From Halopseudomonas aestusnigri (lineage in GTDB: Bacteria > Pseudomonadota > Gammaproteobacteria > Pseudomonadales > Pseudomonadaceae): 64,000 nucleotides of DNA. Below the pieces are notes generated by a model that was not told the origin of the DNA, made no database searches, and was given only the letters and a program-made list of their open reading frames with translations. The stretch is taken from NCBI RefSeq assembly GCF_002197985.1, contig NZ_NBYK01000003.1, positions 262,895-326,894 on the forward strand. The letters run 5' to 3'. Position numbers and translations under genes: made by a program. Of this stretch, positions 10,082 through 20,463 are shown piece after piece. Positions within the stretch are counted from its first letter, which is position 1, and every line of letters starts with the position of its first letter.

Positions 10082-11311
10082 ATGTCTCTCCCTCAGTCTT
10101 CTCTCCGGTCCCTTCGCAACTGGCTGCTGCTGGCTGCGGCTGTTGCTGGCGCGGGCACCTTCGCCTGGTTTCAGTTCGGCAGTCAAACTGCGCCCGTTCA
10201 GCCGGACGCCCTGCGGCGCATGGGCTGGGATGCGCCTGCTGTGGTTCGGGTCGAGCCGGCGGCGCTGGGGCAACTGGATGTGCAGATCAAGTCGATAGGC
10301 ACGGTCACCCCGCTCAACACGGTTACCGTTCAGAGCCGGGTCAGTGGCGTGCTGGAGAAGGTGGTGTTCGAGGAGGGCGCAAGGGTGGAGCAGGGCGCGT
10401 TGCTGGCCGAGATTGATCCTTTGCCCTATCGTGCCCAGCTTGAGCAGGCTGAGGGTCAATTGCAGCAGAATCGCGCCAAGCTGGAGAACGCCCGGGCCGA
10501 TCTGAAGCTCTACGAGCAGCTCTGGGAGCAGGACTCCATCGCACGCCAGCAGCTCAGTGACCAGCGGGCGCTGGTGCAGGAGTTGCTTGGTACGGTGCGT
10601 GCCAATCAGGCCCAGGTGGACGACGCCAGGTTGCAGCTGTCCTGGACGCGGATCACCGCGCCGCTGTCCGGTCGTCTCGGTCTGCGCAAGGTCGACCAGG
10701 GCAACCTGGTGACTGGTAGCGAAGCGGAGGGGCTGGTCAGCATTACCCAGACCCAGCCGATCGCGGTGAATTTTACCGTGCCGGAGGTTGATGTGCCGGC
10801 CCTTCGCGATGCGCGCCGGGGCGATGCACCACTGAAGGTCGAGGTGCTGGATCGAGGCGAGCAGCGGGTGCTGGCCACCGGCGAGCTGACCACCCTCGAC
10901 AACCAGATTGATACCAGCACGGGCACGCTGCGGGTGCGCGCGCAGTTTGCCAACGAAGATGAAGCACTGTTCCCCAACCAGTTCGTCAATGTGCACCTGC
11001 GGCTGAAGACGCTGGAGTCGGTAGTGACGATTCCTGGTGATGCGGTGCAGTTCGGTACCGAGCGCAACTACGTTTACGTTGTGCAGGACAACAAGGCCTA
11101 TGTGCGTAATGTGATGCTGGGCGCCGCCGCAGACGGCCGGGTAGCGGTCACGGACGGGCTGGAGCCGGGCGAACTGGTGGTACTCGAAGGGCTGGATCGG
11201 CTGCGTGACGGCAAGCAGGTCAATATTCCTGACGCCAGTGGCGCAGCAGCCGGCGCGGCACGCACGCCGGCTACTGCGGGTGAGCGCCGCGGCCCGCCGC
11301 CGGCCAACTGA
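10082..11311 (+). CDS. muxA: RND efflux periplasmic adaptor, MuxA/MdtA type
   Basis: 409 residues. Membrane-fusion protein of a tripartite drug pump, bridging the inner-membrane RND transporter and the outer-membrane channel. An N-terminal hydrophobic anchor (about 12-32) has no lipobox cysteine. The biotinyl-lipoyl half-motifs (VQSRVSGVLEKVVFEEGA and WTRITAPLSGRLGLRKV) flank an alpha-helical hairpin rich in Gln and Ala (about 115-180). A beta-barrel domain follows. The start at 10082 gives the canonical signal-anchor length; a TTG further upstream in frame is less likely. It is the first of four genes in the order adaptor, pump, pump, channel, as in P. aeruginosa muxABC-opmB and E. coli mdtABC. 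Confidence 0.9.
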   Translation: MSLPQSSLRSLRNWLLLAAAVAGAGTFAWFQFGSQTAPVQPDALRRMGWDAPAVVRVEPAALGQLDVQIKSIGTVTPLNTVTVQSRVSGVLEKVVFEEGARVEQGALLAEIDPLPYRAQLEQAEGQLQQNRAKLENARADLKLYEQLWEQDSIARQQLSDQRALVQELLGTVRANQAQVDDARLQLSWTRITAPLSGRLGLRKVDQGNLVTGSEAEGLVSITQTQPIAVNFTVPEVDVPALRDARRGDAPLKVEVLDRGEQRVLATGELTTLDNQIDTSTGTLRVRAQFANEDEALFPNQFVNVHLRLKTLESVVTIPGDAVQFGTERNYVYVVQDNKAYVRNVMLGAAADGRVAVTDGLEPGELVVLEGLDRLRDGKQVNIPDASGAAAGAARTPATAGERRGPPPAN

Positions 11312-11320
11312 GGCTGATTG

Positions 11321-14300
11321 ATGAAAGGTCTCTCGACGCCCTTTATTCTGCGCCCGGTAGCCACCTCGCTGCTGATGCTGGCGTTTCTGATCGCCGGCCT
11401 GGTTTCCTGGCGGCTGTTGCCGGTCGCTGCGCTGCCGCAGGTGGATTACCCGATCATTCAGGTGTTTACCTTTCAGCCGGGTGCCGGGCCGGAGGTGACG
11501 GCGCGCACCATCACCGCACCGCTTGAACGCTACCTCGGCCAGATTCCGGGCCTGAAGCAGATGTCCTCGACCAGCTCCGGTGGGGCGTCGGTCATTACCC
11601 TGCAGTTTGATCTCGGCGAGGATCTGGGCGTTGCCGAGCAGGAAGTGCAGGCGGCAATGAATACCGCCGACAGTCTGCTGCCGAATGACCTGCCAACGCC
11701 GCCGATCTACCGCAAGGTCAACCCGGCGGACGCGCCAATTCTGACCTTGGCGATTACCTCCGACAGCCTGCCGCTGCCGGAGGTGCACGACCTTGTCGAC
11801 ACCCGCATGGCGCAGAAACTGGCGCAGATTTCCGGTGTTGGCCTGGTCAGCCTGGCTGGTGGTCAGCGGCCGGCGGTGCGGGTGCTGGTCAACCCGATGG
11901 CGCTGGCGTCCTACGGGCTCAGTCTCGATCAGGTGCGCCAGAGCATTGCCGCTACCAACGTCAACCAGCCCAAGGGCAGTTTCGACGGCCCGACGCGCAG
12001 CACCATGCTCGATGCCAACGACCAGATTCGCTCGGTCGAGGATTACCGCAAGCTGATCCTCACCTGGCAGGACGGTGCACCGCTGCGGCTCGGTGACGTT
12101 GCCACCATTATTGACGGTGCCGAAGACCGTTTTCTCGCCGCCTGGGCCGATGGCCAGCCGGCGGTACTGCTGAATGTCCAGCGTCAGCCGGGTGCCAACG
12201 TGATCGAGGTCACTGACCGGGTGCGTGAGTTGCTGCCGCAGCTGGCTGGCACCTTGCCTTCGGCGGTGGATGTCACCGTGTTGACCGACCGTACCCACAG
12301 CATTCGCGCCTCGGTACGTGACACCCAGAAGGAACTGCTGTTTGCGGTTGCTCTGGTGGTATTGGTCACGTTCGTCTTCCTGCGCAGCATTCCGGCGACC
12401 ATCATCCCCAGTATCGCGGTACCGCTGTCGCTGGTCGGCACCTTTGCCTTCATGTATCTGATGGACTTCTCGGTCAATAACCTGACCCTGATGGCGTTGA
12501 CTATTGCCACCGGCTTTGTGGTGGATGACGCCATCGTCATGCTGGAGAACGTGGCGCGGCACCGGGAGATGGGCGAAACGCCGATGCAGGCGGCGCTCAA
12601 GGGCGCGGGTGAGATCGGTTTTACCCTGATGTCACTGACCTTCTCGCTGGTCGCGGTGCTGATTCCGTTGCTGTTCATGCCGGATGTGGTGGGGCGGCTG
12701 TTCCACGAGTTTGCCATCACCCTGGCGGTGGCCATCGTCATCTCGCTGGTGGTGTCGCTGACGCTGACGCCGATGATGTGCGCGCGCATGCTCAGCACGC
12801 CGCCGCAGGAGAAGTCCGACGGTTTGCTGCATGGGGTGATTGAACGCTACGGCCGCGCGCTGGACTGGGTGCTGGACCGCCAGACCCCGGCGCTGCTGGT
12901 GATGCTCGGCACCATCGCCTTGACCGGGTTGCTGTACCTTGCGGTCGACAAGGACTTCTTTCCGGTGCAGGACAGCAACGTCATCCAGGTGGTGACTGAA
13001 GGCCCGCAGGACATTTCCTTTACCGCGATGGCCGAGCGGCAACAGCAGCTGGCGCAGTCACTGCTGCAGGACCCGGGCATCGAGAGTCTGTCGTCATTTA
13101 TCGGTGTGGACGGCGTCAACGTGACGGTCAACAGCGGGCGCATCCTGGTCAACCTGCCGCCGCACGATCAGCGCGACGAGAGCCTGTTCGAGGTGATGGC
13201 GCGGCTGCGCGAGCGGGCTGCGAGCGTCGACGGTATCAGCGCCTGGTTCCAGCCGGTGCAGGAGCTGACCATCGAAGACCGGGTCAGCCGCACCCAGTAC
13301 CAGTTCAGCCTGACTAGCCTCGACAGCGATGCGCTGCATGAGTGGGTGCCGCAGATGGTCGCCGCACTCAACGCCCGCCCGGAGCTGAGCGAGGTGGCGG
13401 CGGATCTGCAGCAGCGCGGGATGCAGGCCTATGTGGAGATTGACCGCGACGCGGCAGCGCGTTTCGGGCTGGATGTGACCGACATTGCCAACACCCTCTA
13501 CAACGCCTTCGGTCAGCGCCAGATCGCCACCCTGTTTACTCAGTCCAACCAGTACCGGGTGATCATGGAGGTCGACCCGCAATTCGCCGGAGACCCGGAG
13601 GGTCTGCAACGGCTGTTTATCACTACTGCAGACGGGAGCTCGGTGCCGCTGGCCAGTGTGGCGCGGGTACAACAGCGGGCGGCGCCGCTGCTGATCAATC
13701 ATCAGGGCCAGTTTCCTGCGACCACGGTATCGTTCAACCTGGCTGATGGCGCGTCGCTGGGTGAAGCGGTTGAGGCGATTGAGCAAGTGCAGCAGGCGCT
13801 GGGCCTGCCGGCGACCATCGAACTGCGCTTTCAGGGCGCGGCCGAGGCCTTCCGTGCGTCGCTCGGCAACACCCTGTGGTTGATTCTGGCGGCGGTACTG
13901 ACCATGTATATCGTGCTGGGGGTGCTCTACGAGAGCACCATTCACCCGGTCACCATTCTCTCGACCTTGCCGTCCGCCACGGTGGGCGCGCTGCTGGCGC
14001 TGCTGCTCACCGATCGGGCGCTGGACATGATCTCGGTGGTTGGCATCGTGCTGCTGATCGGCCTGGTCAAGAAGAACGGCATCATGATGGTCGACTTTGC
14101 CTTGGAGGCGCAGCGCAATCAGGGCATGAGCCCGCGTGAAGCGATCCATCGGGCAGCGATGTTGCGTTTCCGGCCGATCTTGATGACCACGCTGGCGGCC
14201 TTGTTTGGCGCACTGCCGCTGATGCTGGCCAGCGGTTCGGGTGCCGAACTGCGCCAGCCGCTGGGCGTGGTCATGGTGGGCGGTCTGCTGGTCAGCCAGG

Positions 14301-14392
14301 TGCTGACCCTGTTCACCACGCCGGTGGTCTATCTGTTCTTCGACCGTCTGGCCGGCAAGCCGACGGCGCAACCGGTTGAGGCGCTGGAGTGA
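11321..14392 (+). CDS. muxB: RND multidrug efflux pump subunit, MuxB/MdtB type
   Basis: 1023 residues, proton-driven inner-membrane transporter. The N-terminus [20 protein letters not shown] is typical. The adjacent aspartates of the proton relay are in [16 protein letters not shown] in helix 4. The helix 10 lysine region reads [18 protein letters not shown]. Two periplasmic porter/docking repeats separate the two six-helix halves. It differs from the following gene, so the active pump is probably a MuxB-MuxC heterotrimer as in MdtBC. The ATG is 9 bases after the muxA stop. Its stop overlaps the GTG of muxC (GTGA). Confidence 0.93.
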   Translation: MKGLSTPFILRPVATSLLMLAFLIAGLVSWRLLPVAALPQVDYPIIQVFTFQPGAGPEVTARTITAPLERYLGQIPGLKQMSSTSSGGASVITLQFDLGEDLGVAEQEVQAAMNTADSLLPNDLPTPPIYRKVNPADAPILTLAITSDSLPLPEVHDLVDTRMAQKLAQISGVGLVSLAGGQRPAVRVLVNPMALASYGLSLDQVRQSIAATNVNQPKGSFDGPTRSTMLDANDQIRSVEDYRKLILTWQDGAPLRLGDVATIIDGAEDRFLAAWADGQPAVLLNVQRQPGANVIEVTDRVRELLPQLAGTLPSAVDVTVLTDRTHSIRASVRDTQKELLFAVALVVLVTFVFLRSIPATIIPSIAVPLSLVGTFAFMYLMDFSVNNLTLMALTIATGFVVDDAIVMLENVARHREMGETPMQAALKGAGEIGFTLMSLTFSLVAVLIPLLFMPDVVGRLFHEFAITLAVAIVISLVVSLTLTPMMCARMLSTPPQEKSDGLLHGVIERYGRALDWVLDRQTPALLVMLGTIALTGLLYLAVDKDFFPVQDSNVIQVVTEGPQDISFTAMAERQQQLAQSLLQDPGIESLSSFIGVDGVNVTVNSGRILVNLPPHDQRDESLFEVMARLRERAASVDGISAWFQPVQELTIEDRVSRTQYQFSLTSLDSDALHEWVPQMVAALNARPELSEVAADLQQRGMQAYVEIDRDAAARFGLDVTDIANTLYNAFGQRQIATLFTQSNQYRVIMEVDPQFAGDPEGLQRLFITTADGSSVPLASVARVQQRAAPLLINHQGQFPATTVSFNLADGASLGEAVEAIEQVQQALGLPATIELRFQGAAEAFRASLGNTLWLILAAVLTMYIVLGVLYESTIHPVTILSTLPSATVGALLALLLTDRALDMISVVGIVLLIGLVKKNGIMMVDFALEAQRNQGMSPREAIHRAAMLRFRPILMTTLAALFGALPLMLASGSGAELRQPLGVVMVGGLLVSQVLTLFTTPVVYLFFDRLAGKPTAQPVEALE

Positions 14393-17300
14393 GCGGCGGA
14401 TTTCTGCATCGCCCGATCGGGCTGACGCTGGCTGCCGTGGCGCTGGTGCTGTCCGGCCTGCTGTGCTGGCGCCTGCTGCCGGTCGCGCCGCTGCCACAGC
14501 TGGATGTACCGATGATTGTGGTCACCGCCAGTTTGCCCGGGGCCAGCCCGGAGAGCATGGCAACCACGGTGGCAACGCCGCTGGAGCGGGCGTTGGGCGC
14601 CATTTCCGGGGTAACCGGTATCTCTTCCAACAGCAGTCAGGGTTCGGCGCAGATTGCGCTGACCTTCGAGCTGGGGCGCGACCTGAATGAAGCCGCCCGG
14701 GAAGTGCAGGCCGCCATCAACACGGTGCGCGGCGACTTGCCGGCAGGCATGCCCGGCAACCCGCAGTATCGCAAGATCGACCCGTCCCAGGCGCCGATCA
14801 TGGGGCTGGCGTTGAGCTCGCCCAACCTGTCGCCAAGCGCGCTGTACGATATCGGCTCGACCATTCTGGCGCAGAAGCTGGCGCAGATCTCCGGCGTGGG
14901 TGAGGTCAGCGTGGATGGCGCCTCTCTGCCGGCAGTGCGCGTGCAGCTCGATGCCGGCGCGCTGCTGCATTACGGTATTGCCCTGGACGAGGTGCGCAGC
15001 GCCATCGCTAACAGCAATGCGTTGCGCCCGCTCGGGGTGATCGAGCAGGGCGAGCACCGCTGGCAGGTGCAGACCAGCGATTCGCTGCGCACCGCGGCGG
15101 CCTATCGGCTGCTGGTGATCCGTCATCAGGAGGGTGCGGTGGTGCGCCTCGGTGATGTCGCCAGGGTCACCGACTCGGTTGAGGACCGCTACAGCAGCGG
15201 CTTTCATAACGAGCGTCAGGCGGTGGTGCTGAGCATCAGCCGGCAGAGCGGTGCCAATATCGTCGAGACCATCGACAACATCTATGCTCGGCTGCCGCAA
15301 CTGATCAACCTGTTGCCCGAAGACGCGCAGCTGTCGGTGGTGATGGATCGCTCACCGGTGATTCGCGCCACCCTGCGCGAGGCGCAGATTTCCCTGCTGC
15401 TGGCTACGCTGCTGGTGGTCGCCGTGGTTTGGCTGTTCCTCGGCAATTTGCGTGCGGCGCTGATTCCGTCGACGGCGATTCCGGTCTCGCTGATCGGCAG
15501 CTTTGTAGTCATGTATTTCTTCGGCTTCTCGCTCAACAACCTGTCGCTGATGGCGCTGATCGTCGGTGCCGGCCTGGTGGTGGATGACGCCATTGTGGTG
15601 CTGGAGAACGTCCAGCGGCACATGGGCAACGGCCTGTCGCCGCTGGACGCCGCAGCGCGCAGCGCCCGAGAGCTGCGCTTTACCCTGATTGCCATGACGC
15701 TGGCACTGGCGGTGGTGTTTGCCTCGATCCTGTTGCTGGGCGGTCTGATCCGTCAGCTGTTCGAGGAGTTTTCCATCACCCTGGTGGCGGCCATGCTGAT
15801 CTCGCTGCTGGTATCGCTGACGCTGACGCCCAGCCTGTGCGCGCTGTGGCTGAAACCCACGCCGGCCGGGCACAAACAGGATGATAGGGACTCCCTGTTT
15901 GCCAGACTGCGCGGTGGCTACGACCGCTCGCTGCATTGGACGCTCAACCATAGACCGATCGCGCTGCTGGTGCTGCTGGCGGCGATCGGCAGCAGTGTCT
16001 GGCTGGCAGCAAACCTGCCGGAAGAAGCGCTGCCGCAGCAGGATTCGGGGCAGATTCGCGGCTTCCTGCGCGGCGATGACGGCATGTCGTTCCAGATCAT
16101 GCAGCCGAAGATCGAGGCCTACCGGCAGTACATTCTGGCCGATCCGGCGGTCGCCGACCTGACCGGCACCAGCGGCGGCAGCGGCGGTCTGACCAACGCC
16201 CAGCTGACCATTCGGCTCAAACCGCTGGCCGAACGCAAGGTGTCCGCCCAGGCGGTGGTCGATCGCCTGCGTGCCAACGCACCGGCGGTGCCGGGTGTGT
16301 TGATGATGCTGATGGTCGATCAGGATCTGCAGTTCCGTCCGCCGTATCGACGCAGTGAATACGAGGTACTGCTGCGTTCGGACTCGCTGGCGCAGCTCAA
16401 GGTGTGGTCGCGCAAGGTTGCCCAGGCGATGACGCAGAGCCCGCTGCTGGTGGATGTGGATTCGATGGACGGCGACGAGACTCGTCAGGTGGTGCTCGAT
16501 ATCGACCGCGAAGCCGCGCGGCGTCTCGGCATCGATATGCAGACTATCGCCTCGACCCTGAACAACTCCTTCTCCCAGCGTCAGGTTGCCACCCTGTACG
16601 ACGAGCTGAACCAGTATCGGGTGGTGATGGAGCTGGACTCGCGCTACACCGAGCGCCCTGAAGTGCTGGCCCAGCTCGAGGTCATGGGCTCGGAGGGGCA
16701 GCGGGTGCCACTCTCCAGCTTCGCTACCTGGGGTTACGGCATGGCCGAAGACCGCGTGCGCCACGAAGGGCAGTTTGCCTCGATGGGCGTGGGGTATGCG
16801 CTGGCGCCGGGCGTCACCGAAGCGCAGGCCAAGGAGGCCATCGCGCAGATTCTCAACGAGGTGATGTTGCCGAGCGATGTGCATGAGGCACCGCCGTCGG
16901 CCAACGATTTTGGCGCTGCGGTTGAGCCGTGGATCTTTGTTGCCGTGCTGCTGGCGGTGTATCTGGTGCTCGGTGTGCTCTACGAGAGTACGCTGCATCC
17001 GCTGACCATTCTCTCGACCCTGCCGCCGGCCGGGCTGGGCGCGCTGCTGGCGCTCAAGTTCGGCGGCCAGAGTCTGAGTCTGATCGCCATGCTGGGGCTG
17101 TTCCTGCTGATCGGTATCGTGATGAAGAACGCCATCATGATGATCGACTTCGCGCTGGAGCTGCAGCGCCGCGAAGGGCTCAATCCGCAGCAGAGTATTC
17201 ACCGCGCCGCGCTGCTGCGACTGCGACCGATTTTGATGACCAACCTCGCCGGCATGCTCGGCGCGGTGCCGTTGATCATGGGCTTTGGCGAAGGTGCCGA

Positions 17301-17457
17301 GATGCGCCGCCCGCTGGGGATCACCATTTTTGGTGGCTTGGCGCTGAGCCAATTGCTGACGCTGTACACCACGCCGGCGGTCTATCTGTATCTGGAAAAC
17401 CTGCGTCAGCGCGTGTTGCGCCGTGGTGCAACCGAACCTTCCTCACCCTCAACCTGA
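14389..17457 (+). CDS. muxC: RND multidrug efflux pump subunit, MuxC/MdtC type
   Basis: 1022 residues. The start is GTG, overlapping the muxB stop by 4 bases. It is a second full-length RND permease. The proton-relay pair is in [16 protein letters not shown]. The C-terminal half has [20 protein letters not shown], and 12 membrane helices are expected. In E. coli MdtBC, two B and one C subunit form the trimer and both are needed for full function, so this tandem arrangement implies the same. Known substrates in relatives include bile salts, novobiocin and, in some reports, siderophores; the substrate here cannot be read from sequence. Confidence 0.93.
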   Translation: MSGGFLHRPIGLTLAAVALVLSGLLCWRLLPVAPLPQLDVPMIVVTASLPGASPESMATTVATPLERALGAISGVTGISSNSSQGSAQIALTFELGRDLNEAAREVQAAINTVRGDLPAGMPGNPQYRKIDPSQAPIMGLALSSPNLSPSALYDIGSTILAQKLAQISGVGEVSVDGASLPAVRVQLDAGALLHYGIALDEVRSAIANSNALRPLGVIEQGEHRWQVQTSDSLRTAAAYRLLVIRHQEGAVVRLGDVARVTDSVEDRYSSGFHNERQAVVLSISRQSGANIVETIDNIYARLPQLINLLPEDAQLSVVMDRSPVIRATLREAQISLLLATLLVVAVVWLFLGNLRAALIPSTAIPVSLIGSFVVMYFFGFSLNNLSLMALIVGAGLVVDDAIVVLENVQRHMGNGLSPLDAAARSARELRFTLIAMTLALAVVFASILLLGGLIRQLFEEFSITLVAAMLISLLVSLTLTPSLCALWLKPTPAGHKQDDRDSLFARLRGGYDRSLHWTLNHRPIALLVLLAAIGSSVWLAANLPEEALPQQDSGQIRGFLRGDDGMSFQIMQPKIEAYRQYILADPAVADLTGTSGGSGGLTNAQLTIRLKPLAERKVSAQAVVDRLRANAPAVPGVLMMLMVDQDLQFRPPYRRSEYEVLLRSDSLAQLKVWSRKVAQAMTQSPLLVDVDSMDGDETRQVVLDIDREAARRLGIDMQTIASTLNNSFSQRQVATLYDELNQYRVVMELDSRYTERPEVLAQLEVMGSEGQRVPLSSFATWGYGMAEDRVRHEGQFASMGVGYALAPGVTEAQAKEAIAQILNEVMLPSDVHEAPPSANDFGAAVEPWIFVAVLLAVYLVLGVLYESTLHPLTILSTLPPAGLGALLALKFGGQSLSLIAMLGLFLLIGIVMKNAIMMIDFALELQRREGLNPQQSIHRAALLRLRPILMTNLAGMLGAVPLIMGFGEGAEMRRPLGITIFGGLALSQLLTLYTTPAVYLYLENLRQRVLRRGATEPSSPST

Positions 17458-17472
17458 TCGGGGCTGTTACCG

Positions 17473-18894
17473 ATGAAGCTCTCCCTGCTGTCTACCTCTG
17501 TTGTTCTGGCCACTGCGCTGATTGGCGGCTGTACGCTCGGCCCGGATTACCGGGTGCCGACCACGGTCGAGCCCTCAGCGCTGCGCTATGACCAGGGCTG
17601 GCAGCCGATGCCGGAACAAAGCTGGGCAGCCAGCGGGCGCTGGTGGGAAGTGTTTGGCGATGCCGCGCTGAATGCGCTGATCGAGGAAGCCAATCAGCGC
17701 AACCAGACGCTGGCGCAGGCTGAAGCCCGTTATCGCGCAGCATTGGCGCAGCGCAGGCTGAGCACTGGAGAATACAGCCCGACCCTGAGCGCGGCGCTGG
17801 ATACCGCACGCAGCGGCGGCAGTGAAGTCAGTACCGGCACCCGCAGCAGCGCGCAGCTGGGTATCAGTTGGGAGCTGGATCTGTGGGGGCGGGTGCGCCG
17901 TCAGGTCGAATCCGATACCGCTGCGCTGGAAGCCAGTGCGGCGGATCTGGCCGCCGCCCGGCTGTCGATTCAGTCGGCCGTGATCAACAGCTACATCAAT
18001 CTGCGCGCCCAGGACCTGCAGTATCGGCTGCTGGAGCAGACGCTGGCGTCCTCAGCCCGTTCGGCCCAGCTGACGCGCAACCAGTACGACGCCGGCATCG
18101 TCTCCCGCGCCGACGTGATTCAGGCCGAAACCCAGCTGCAGTCACTGCGCAGTGACCTGTACGACCTGCAGAATCAGCGGGCGCTGGAACAGAACACCAT
18201 CGCCGCGCTGCTGGGCCGTGCCCCGGTCGATCTGGAACTGGCGGTAGTCGAGGCGCTGCCCGCGGTGCCGCCGATTCCGGCGCAACTGCCAGCGGAGCTG
18301 ATTGCCCGCCGCCCGGATGTGGTCTCTGCCGAGCGCGGCGTCGCAGCAGCCAACGCCGATATCGGCGTCGCCATCACCGCCTGGTTACCCACCCTGACGC
18401 TGGGCGGCAGCGCCGGTGTCAGCGGCAGTTCGATCAGCGACCTCTGGGATACCCCGGTGCGGGTCTGGTCGGTTGGACCCAGTCTGGCGCAAACGCTGTT
18501 TGACGGCGGCCGGCGCAGTGCTGCCCGAGACGCTGCCCTGGCCCGCTACGACGAACAGGTCGCCGCCTACCGTCAGACCGTACTCGACGCACTGGCCGAT
18601 GTGGAAAATGCGCTGGCGACCACTGCAATTTTGCGCGAGAAGGCGGTCCAGCAGGATCGGCTGGTTGAGCTGGCAGAGGAAAACGAACGGGTAATCACCA
18701 ATCGCTACCAGTCCGGTCTGGTTTCCTATCTGGAAGTATCGATTGCCCAGAACACCACGCTCAGCGCCAAACGCGGACGCATCAGTGTCACCAGCGCCCG
18801 GCTTGCCGCAGCTGCCGAGTTGGCTTCGGCCATCGGGGGTGGCTGGCAGGTGGGTGACGATGTGGGGGATGCGGCAGCGCGGCCGGAGCAGTAA
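17473..18894 (+). CDS. opmB: Outer-membrane efflux channel lipoprotein, OpmB/NodT family
   Basis: 473 residues. A lipoprotein signal ends in LIGGC with the acylated cysteine at position 20, followed by TLGPDYRVP, the usual start of NodT-type channels. Two TolC-like repeats are visible: WWEVFGDAALNALIEEANQRN in the first half and RRPDVVSAERGVAAANADIGVA in the second. It would form the trimeric outer-membrane exit duct for the MuxABC pump. It starts 15 bases after muxC. It converges with fumC across a 15-base gap without an obvious terminator. Confidence 0.92.
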   Translation: MKLSLLSTSVVLATALIGGCTLGPDYRVPTTVEPSALRYDQGWQPMPEQSWAASGRWWEVFGDAALNALIEEANQRNQTLAQAEARYRAALAQRRLSTGEYSPTLSAALDTARSGGSEVSTGTRSSAQLGISWELDLWGRVRRQVESDTAALEASAADLAAARLSIQSAVINSYINLRAQDLQYRLLEQTLASSARSAQLTRNQYDAGIVSRADVIQAETQLQSLRSDLYDLQNQRALEQNTIAALLGRAPVDLELAVVEALPAVPPIPAQLPAELIARRPDVVSAERGVAAANADIGVAITAWLPTLTLGGSAGVSGSSISDLWDTPVRVWSVGPSLAQTLFDGGRRSAARDAALARYDEQVAAYRQTVLDALADVENALATTAILREKAVQQDRLVELAEENERVITNRYQSGLVSYLEVSIAQNTTLSAKRGRISVTSARLAAAAELASAIGGGWQVGDDVGDAAARPEQ

Positions 18895-18909
18895 GCACCG
18901 GCGGGCCTG

Positions 18910-20289
18910 TCAGATTCCGCCTTCAGTCAATTTCGCCGGGTCCAGCAGGCGGGTCAGTTCGTCTCGACTAAGATCGGTGTTTTCCGCGGCTACATCAACA
19001 ATCGGTCGACCTTCCTTGTAGGCCTGTTTGGCGATCTCGGCGGCTTTCTGGTAGCCGATGATCGGGTTCAGAGCGGTCACCAGTATCGGGTTGCGCGCCA
19101 GTGCCTGCTGCAGTCGGTCCTCGCGCACGGTAAAGCCGGCTATGGCCTTGTCGGCCAGCAGGCGAGTGACATTGCTCAGCAGGTTCAGGCTCTCCAGCAG
19201 GTTGCGTGCGACCAGCGGCAGCATGACGTTCAGCTCGAAATTGCCGGACTGGCCGGCGAGGGTGATGGTGGCGTCGTTGCCGATGACCTGGGCGGCGGCC
19301 ATGGCGGCCGCCTCCGGAATCACCGGGTTGACCTTGCCCGGCATGATCGAGGAGCCGGGTTGCAGTGCCTCCAGCTCGATCTCGCCAAGCCCGGCCAGTG
19401 GCCCTGAGTTCATCCAGCGCAGGTCGTTGGCGATCTTGGTGATGCTGACGGCCAGGGTCTTCAGTTGCCCGGACAGGGCAACGGCGATGTCCTGCGAGCC
19501 GATGTGGGTGAAGAAGTTGGCCGCCGGGGCAAAGGTTATGCCGGTGCTGGCGCTCAGTGCGCGGCAGAAGTGCTCGGCGAACGCGGGGTGGGCGTTGACG
19601 CCGGTGCCGACCGCCGTGCCGCCCTGGGCGAGACTGTGCAGCATGGGTTGCAGCTGCTCCAGGCGCTGGCGGTTGCCTTCGATCTGATCGGCCCAGGTGT
19701 CGAGAGTCTGGCTCAGGCGCACCGGCATGGCATCCATCAGATGGGTGCGGCCGGTTTTGACATGGTGCTCAACGGTGCGTGCCTTGGCTCGGGTGACCTG
19801 CTCGAAATGCTGCAGTGCAGGCATCAGGTCTTCATGCAGGGCCAGTGCGGCGCTGATGTGGATGCTGGAGGGGATGGTGTCGTTGCTGCTTTGGCTGCAG
19901 TTGACGTGATCGTTGGGGTTGATGGTCTGGCCGCTGTTGCGGCTGGCCAGGGTGGCGAGCACTTCGTTGGCGTTCATGTTGGAACTGGTGCCGGAGCCGG
20001 TCTGAAACACATCGACCGGAAAGTGCTGCATGTAATCATCGGCTTTCAGCAGCTCATCGACGGCATGGCAGATGGCCTTGGCCATTGGCGCGGGCAACTG
20101 GTCCAGTTCGGCGTTGGCACTGGCAGCGGCACGCTTCGCCAGCAGCAGGGCGCGAATAAAGCGCTTGGGCATCGGTTGGCCGCTGACCGGAAAGTTGTTG
20201 ACGGCGCGCTGGGTTTGGGCAGCATAGAGGGCGTCGCCCGGTACCTGCAGCTCGCCCATGCTGTCTCGTTCAATGCGGCTGGTGCTCAT
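18910..20289 (-). CDS. fumC: Fumarate hydratase, class II (iron-independent)
   Basis: 459 residues. It interconverts fumarate and malate in the TCA cycle as a homotetramer without an iron-sulfur cluster. The superfamily signature GSSIMPGKVNPV lies at 312-323 with the catalytic serine. The general acid-base region GRTHLMDAMP has His183. TGSGTSSNMNANEV (98-111) and SSNDTIPSS (134-142) are also intact. It is read in the same direction as the upstream TonB-dependent receptor with a 174-base gap holding a strong stem-loop. No Fur box is visible directly before it. Iron-independent fumarases are often induced in low iron, so its place beside an iron-uptake gene is suggestive. Confidence 0.97.
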   Translation of the reverse strand: MSTSRIERDSMGELQVPGDALYAAQTQRAVNNFPVSGQPMPKRFIRALLLAKRAAASANAELDQLPAPMAKAICHAVDELLKADDYMQHFPVDVFQTGSGTSSNMNANEVLATLASRNSGQTINPNDHVNCSQSSNDTIPSSIHISAALALHEDLMPALQHFEQVTRAKARTVEHHVKTGRTHLMDAMPVRLSQTLDTWADQIEGNRQRLEQLQPMLHSLAQGGTAVGTGVNAHPAFAEHFCRALSASTGITFAPAANFFTHIGSQDIAVALSGQLKTLAVSITKIANDLRWMNSGPLAGLGEIELEALQPGSSIMPGKVNPVIPEAAAMAAAQVIGNDATITLAGQSGNFELNVMLPLVARNLLESLNLLSNVTRLLADKAIAGFTVREDRLQQALARNPILVTALNPIIGYQKAAEIAKQAYKEGRPIVDVAAENTDLSRDELTRLLDPAKLTEGGI

Positions 20290-20426
20290 TTGCGCTACTC
20301 CCTGATCGGCTGAAACGGCTGTCTGCTTCCATGCTCAGACCACGGACGCAGACAGGTGTTCAGCATAGCGCGTATACGCAGCCAATGGCCGAGGGGCGGA
20401 ATGAGACGCGCCTGCGGCGTCTTGCG

Positions 20427-20458
20427 CTTGCCTCCCCCGGATGACCGGGGGAGGCAAG
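20427..20458 (-). terminator. Strong stem-loop downstream of the TonB-dependent receptor gene
   Basis: CTTGCCTCCCCCGG (20427-20440) and its perfect complement (20445-20458) form a 14-bp GC-rich stem with an ATGA loop, 5 bases after the receptor stop. No U-run follows on either strand. It may act as an mRNA 3' stabiliser or partial terminator before fumC. Confidence 0.65.
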
Positions 20459-20463
20459 GGAGG

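Noticed and set aside
10073..12562. Very long open frame (829 codons) antisense to muxA-muxB
   Set aside because: The plus strand carries full-length RND adaptor and pump genes with all motifs. The antisense translation is Arg/Gln/His-rich with no recognisable domain, as expected for a mirror frame in GC-rich coding DNA.
15352..17352. Long open frame (666 codons) antisense to muxC
   Set aside because: Mirror frame of a well-supported RND pump; composition is biased to Gln, Arg and His, and no ribosome site or family motif is visible.
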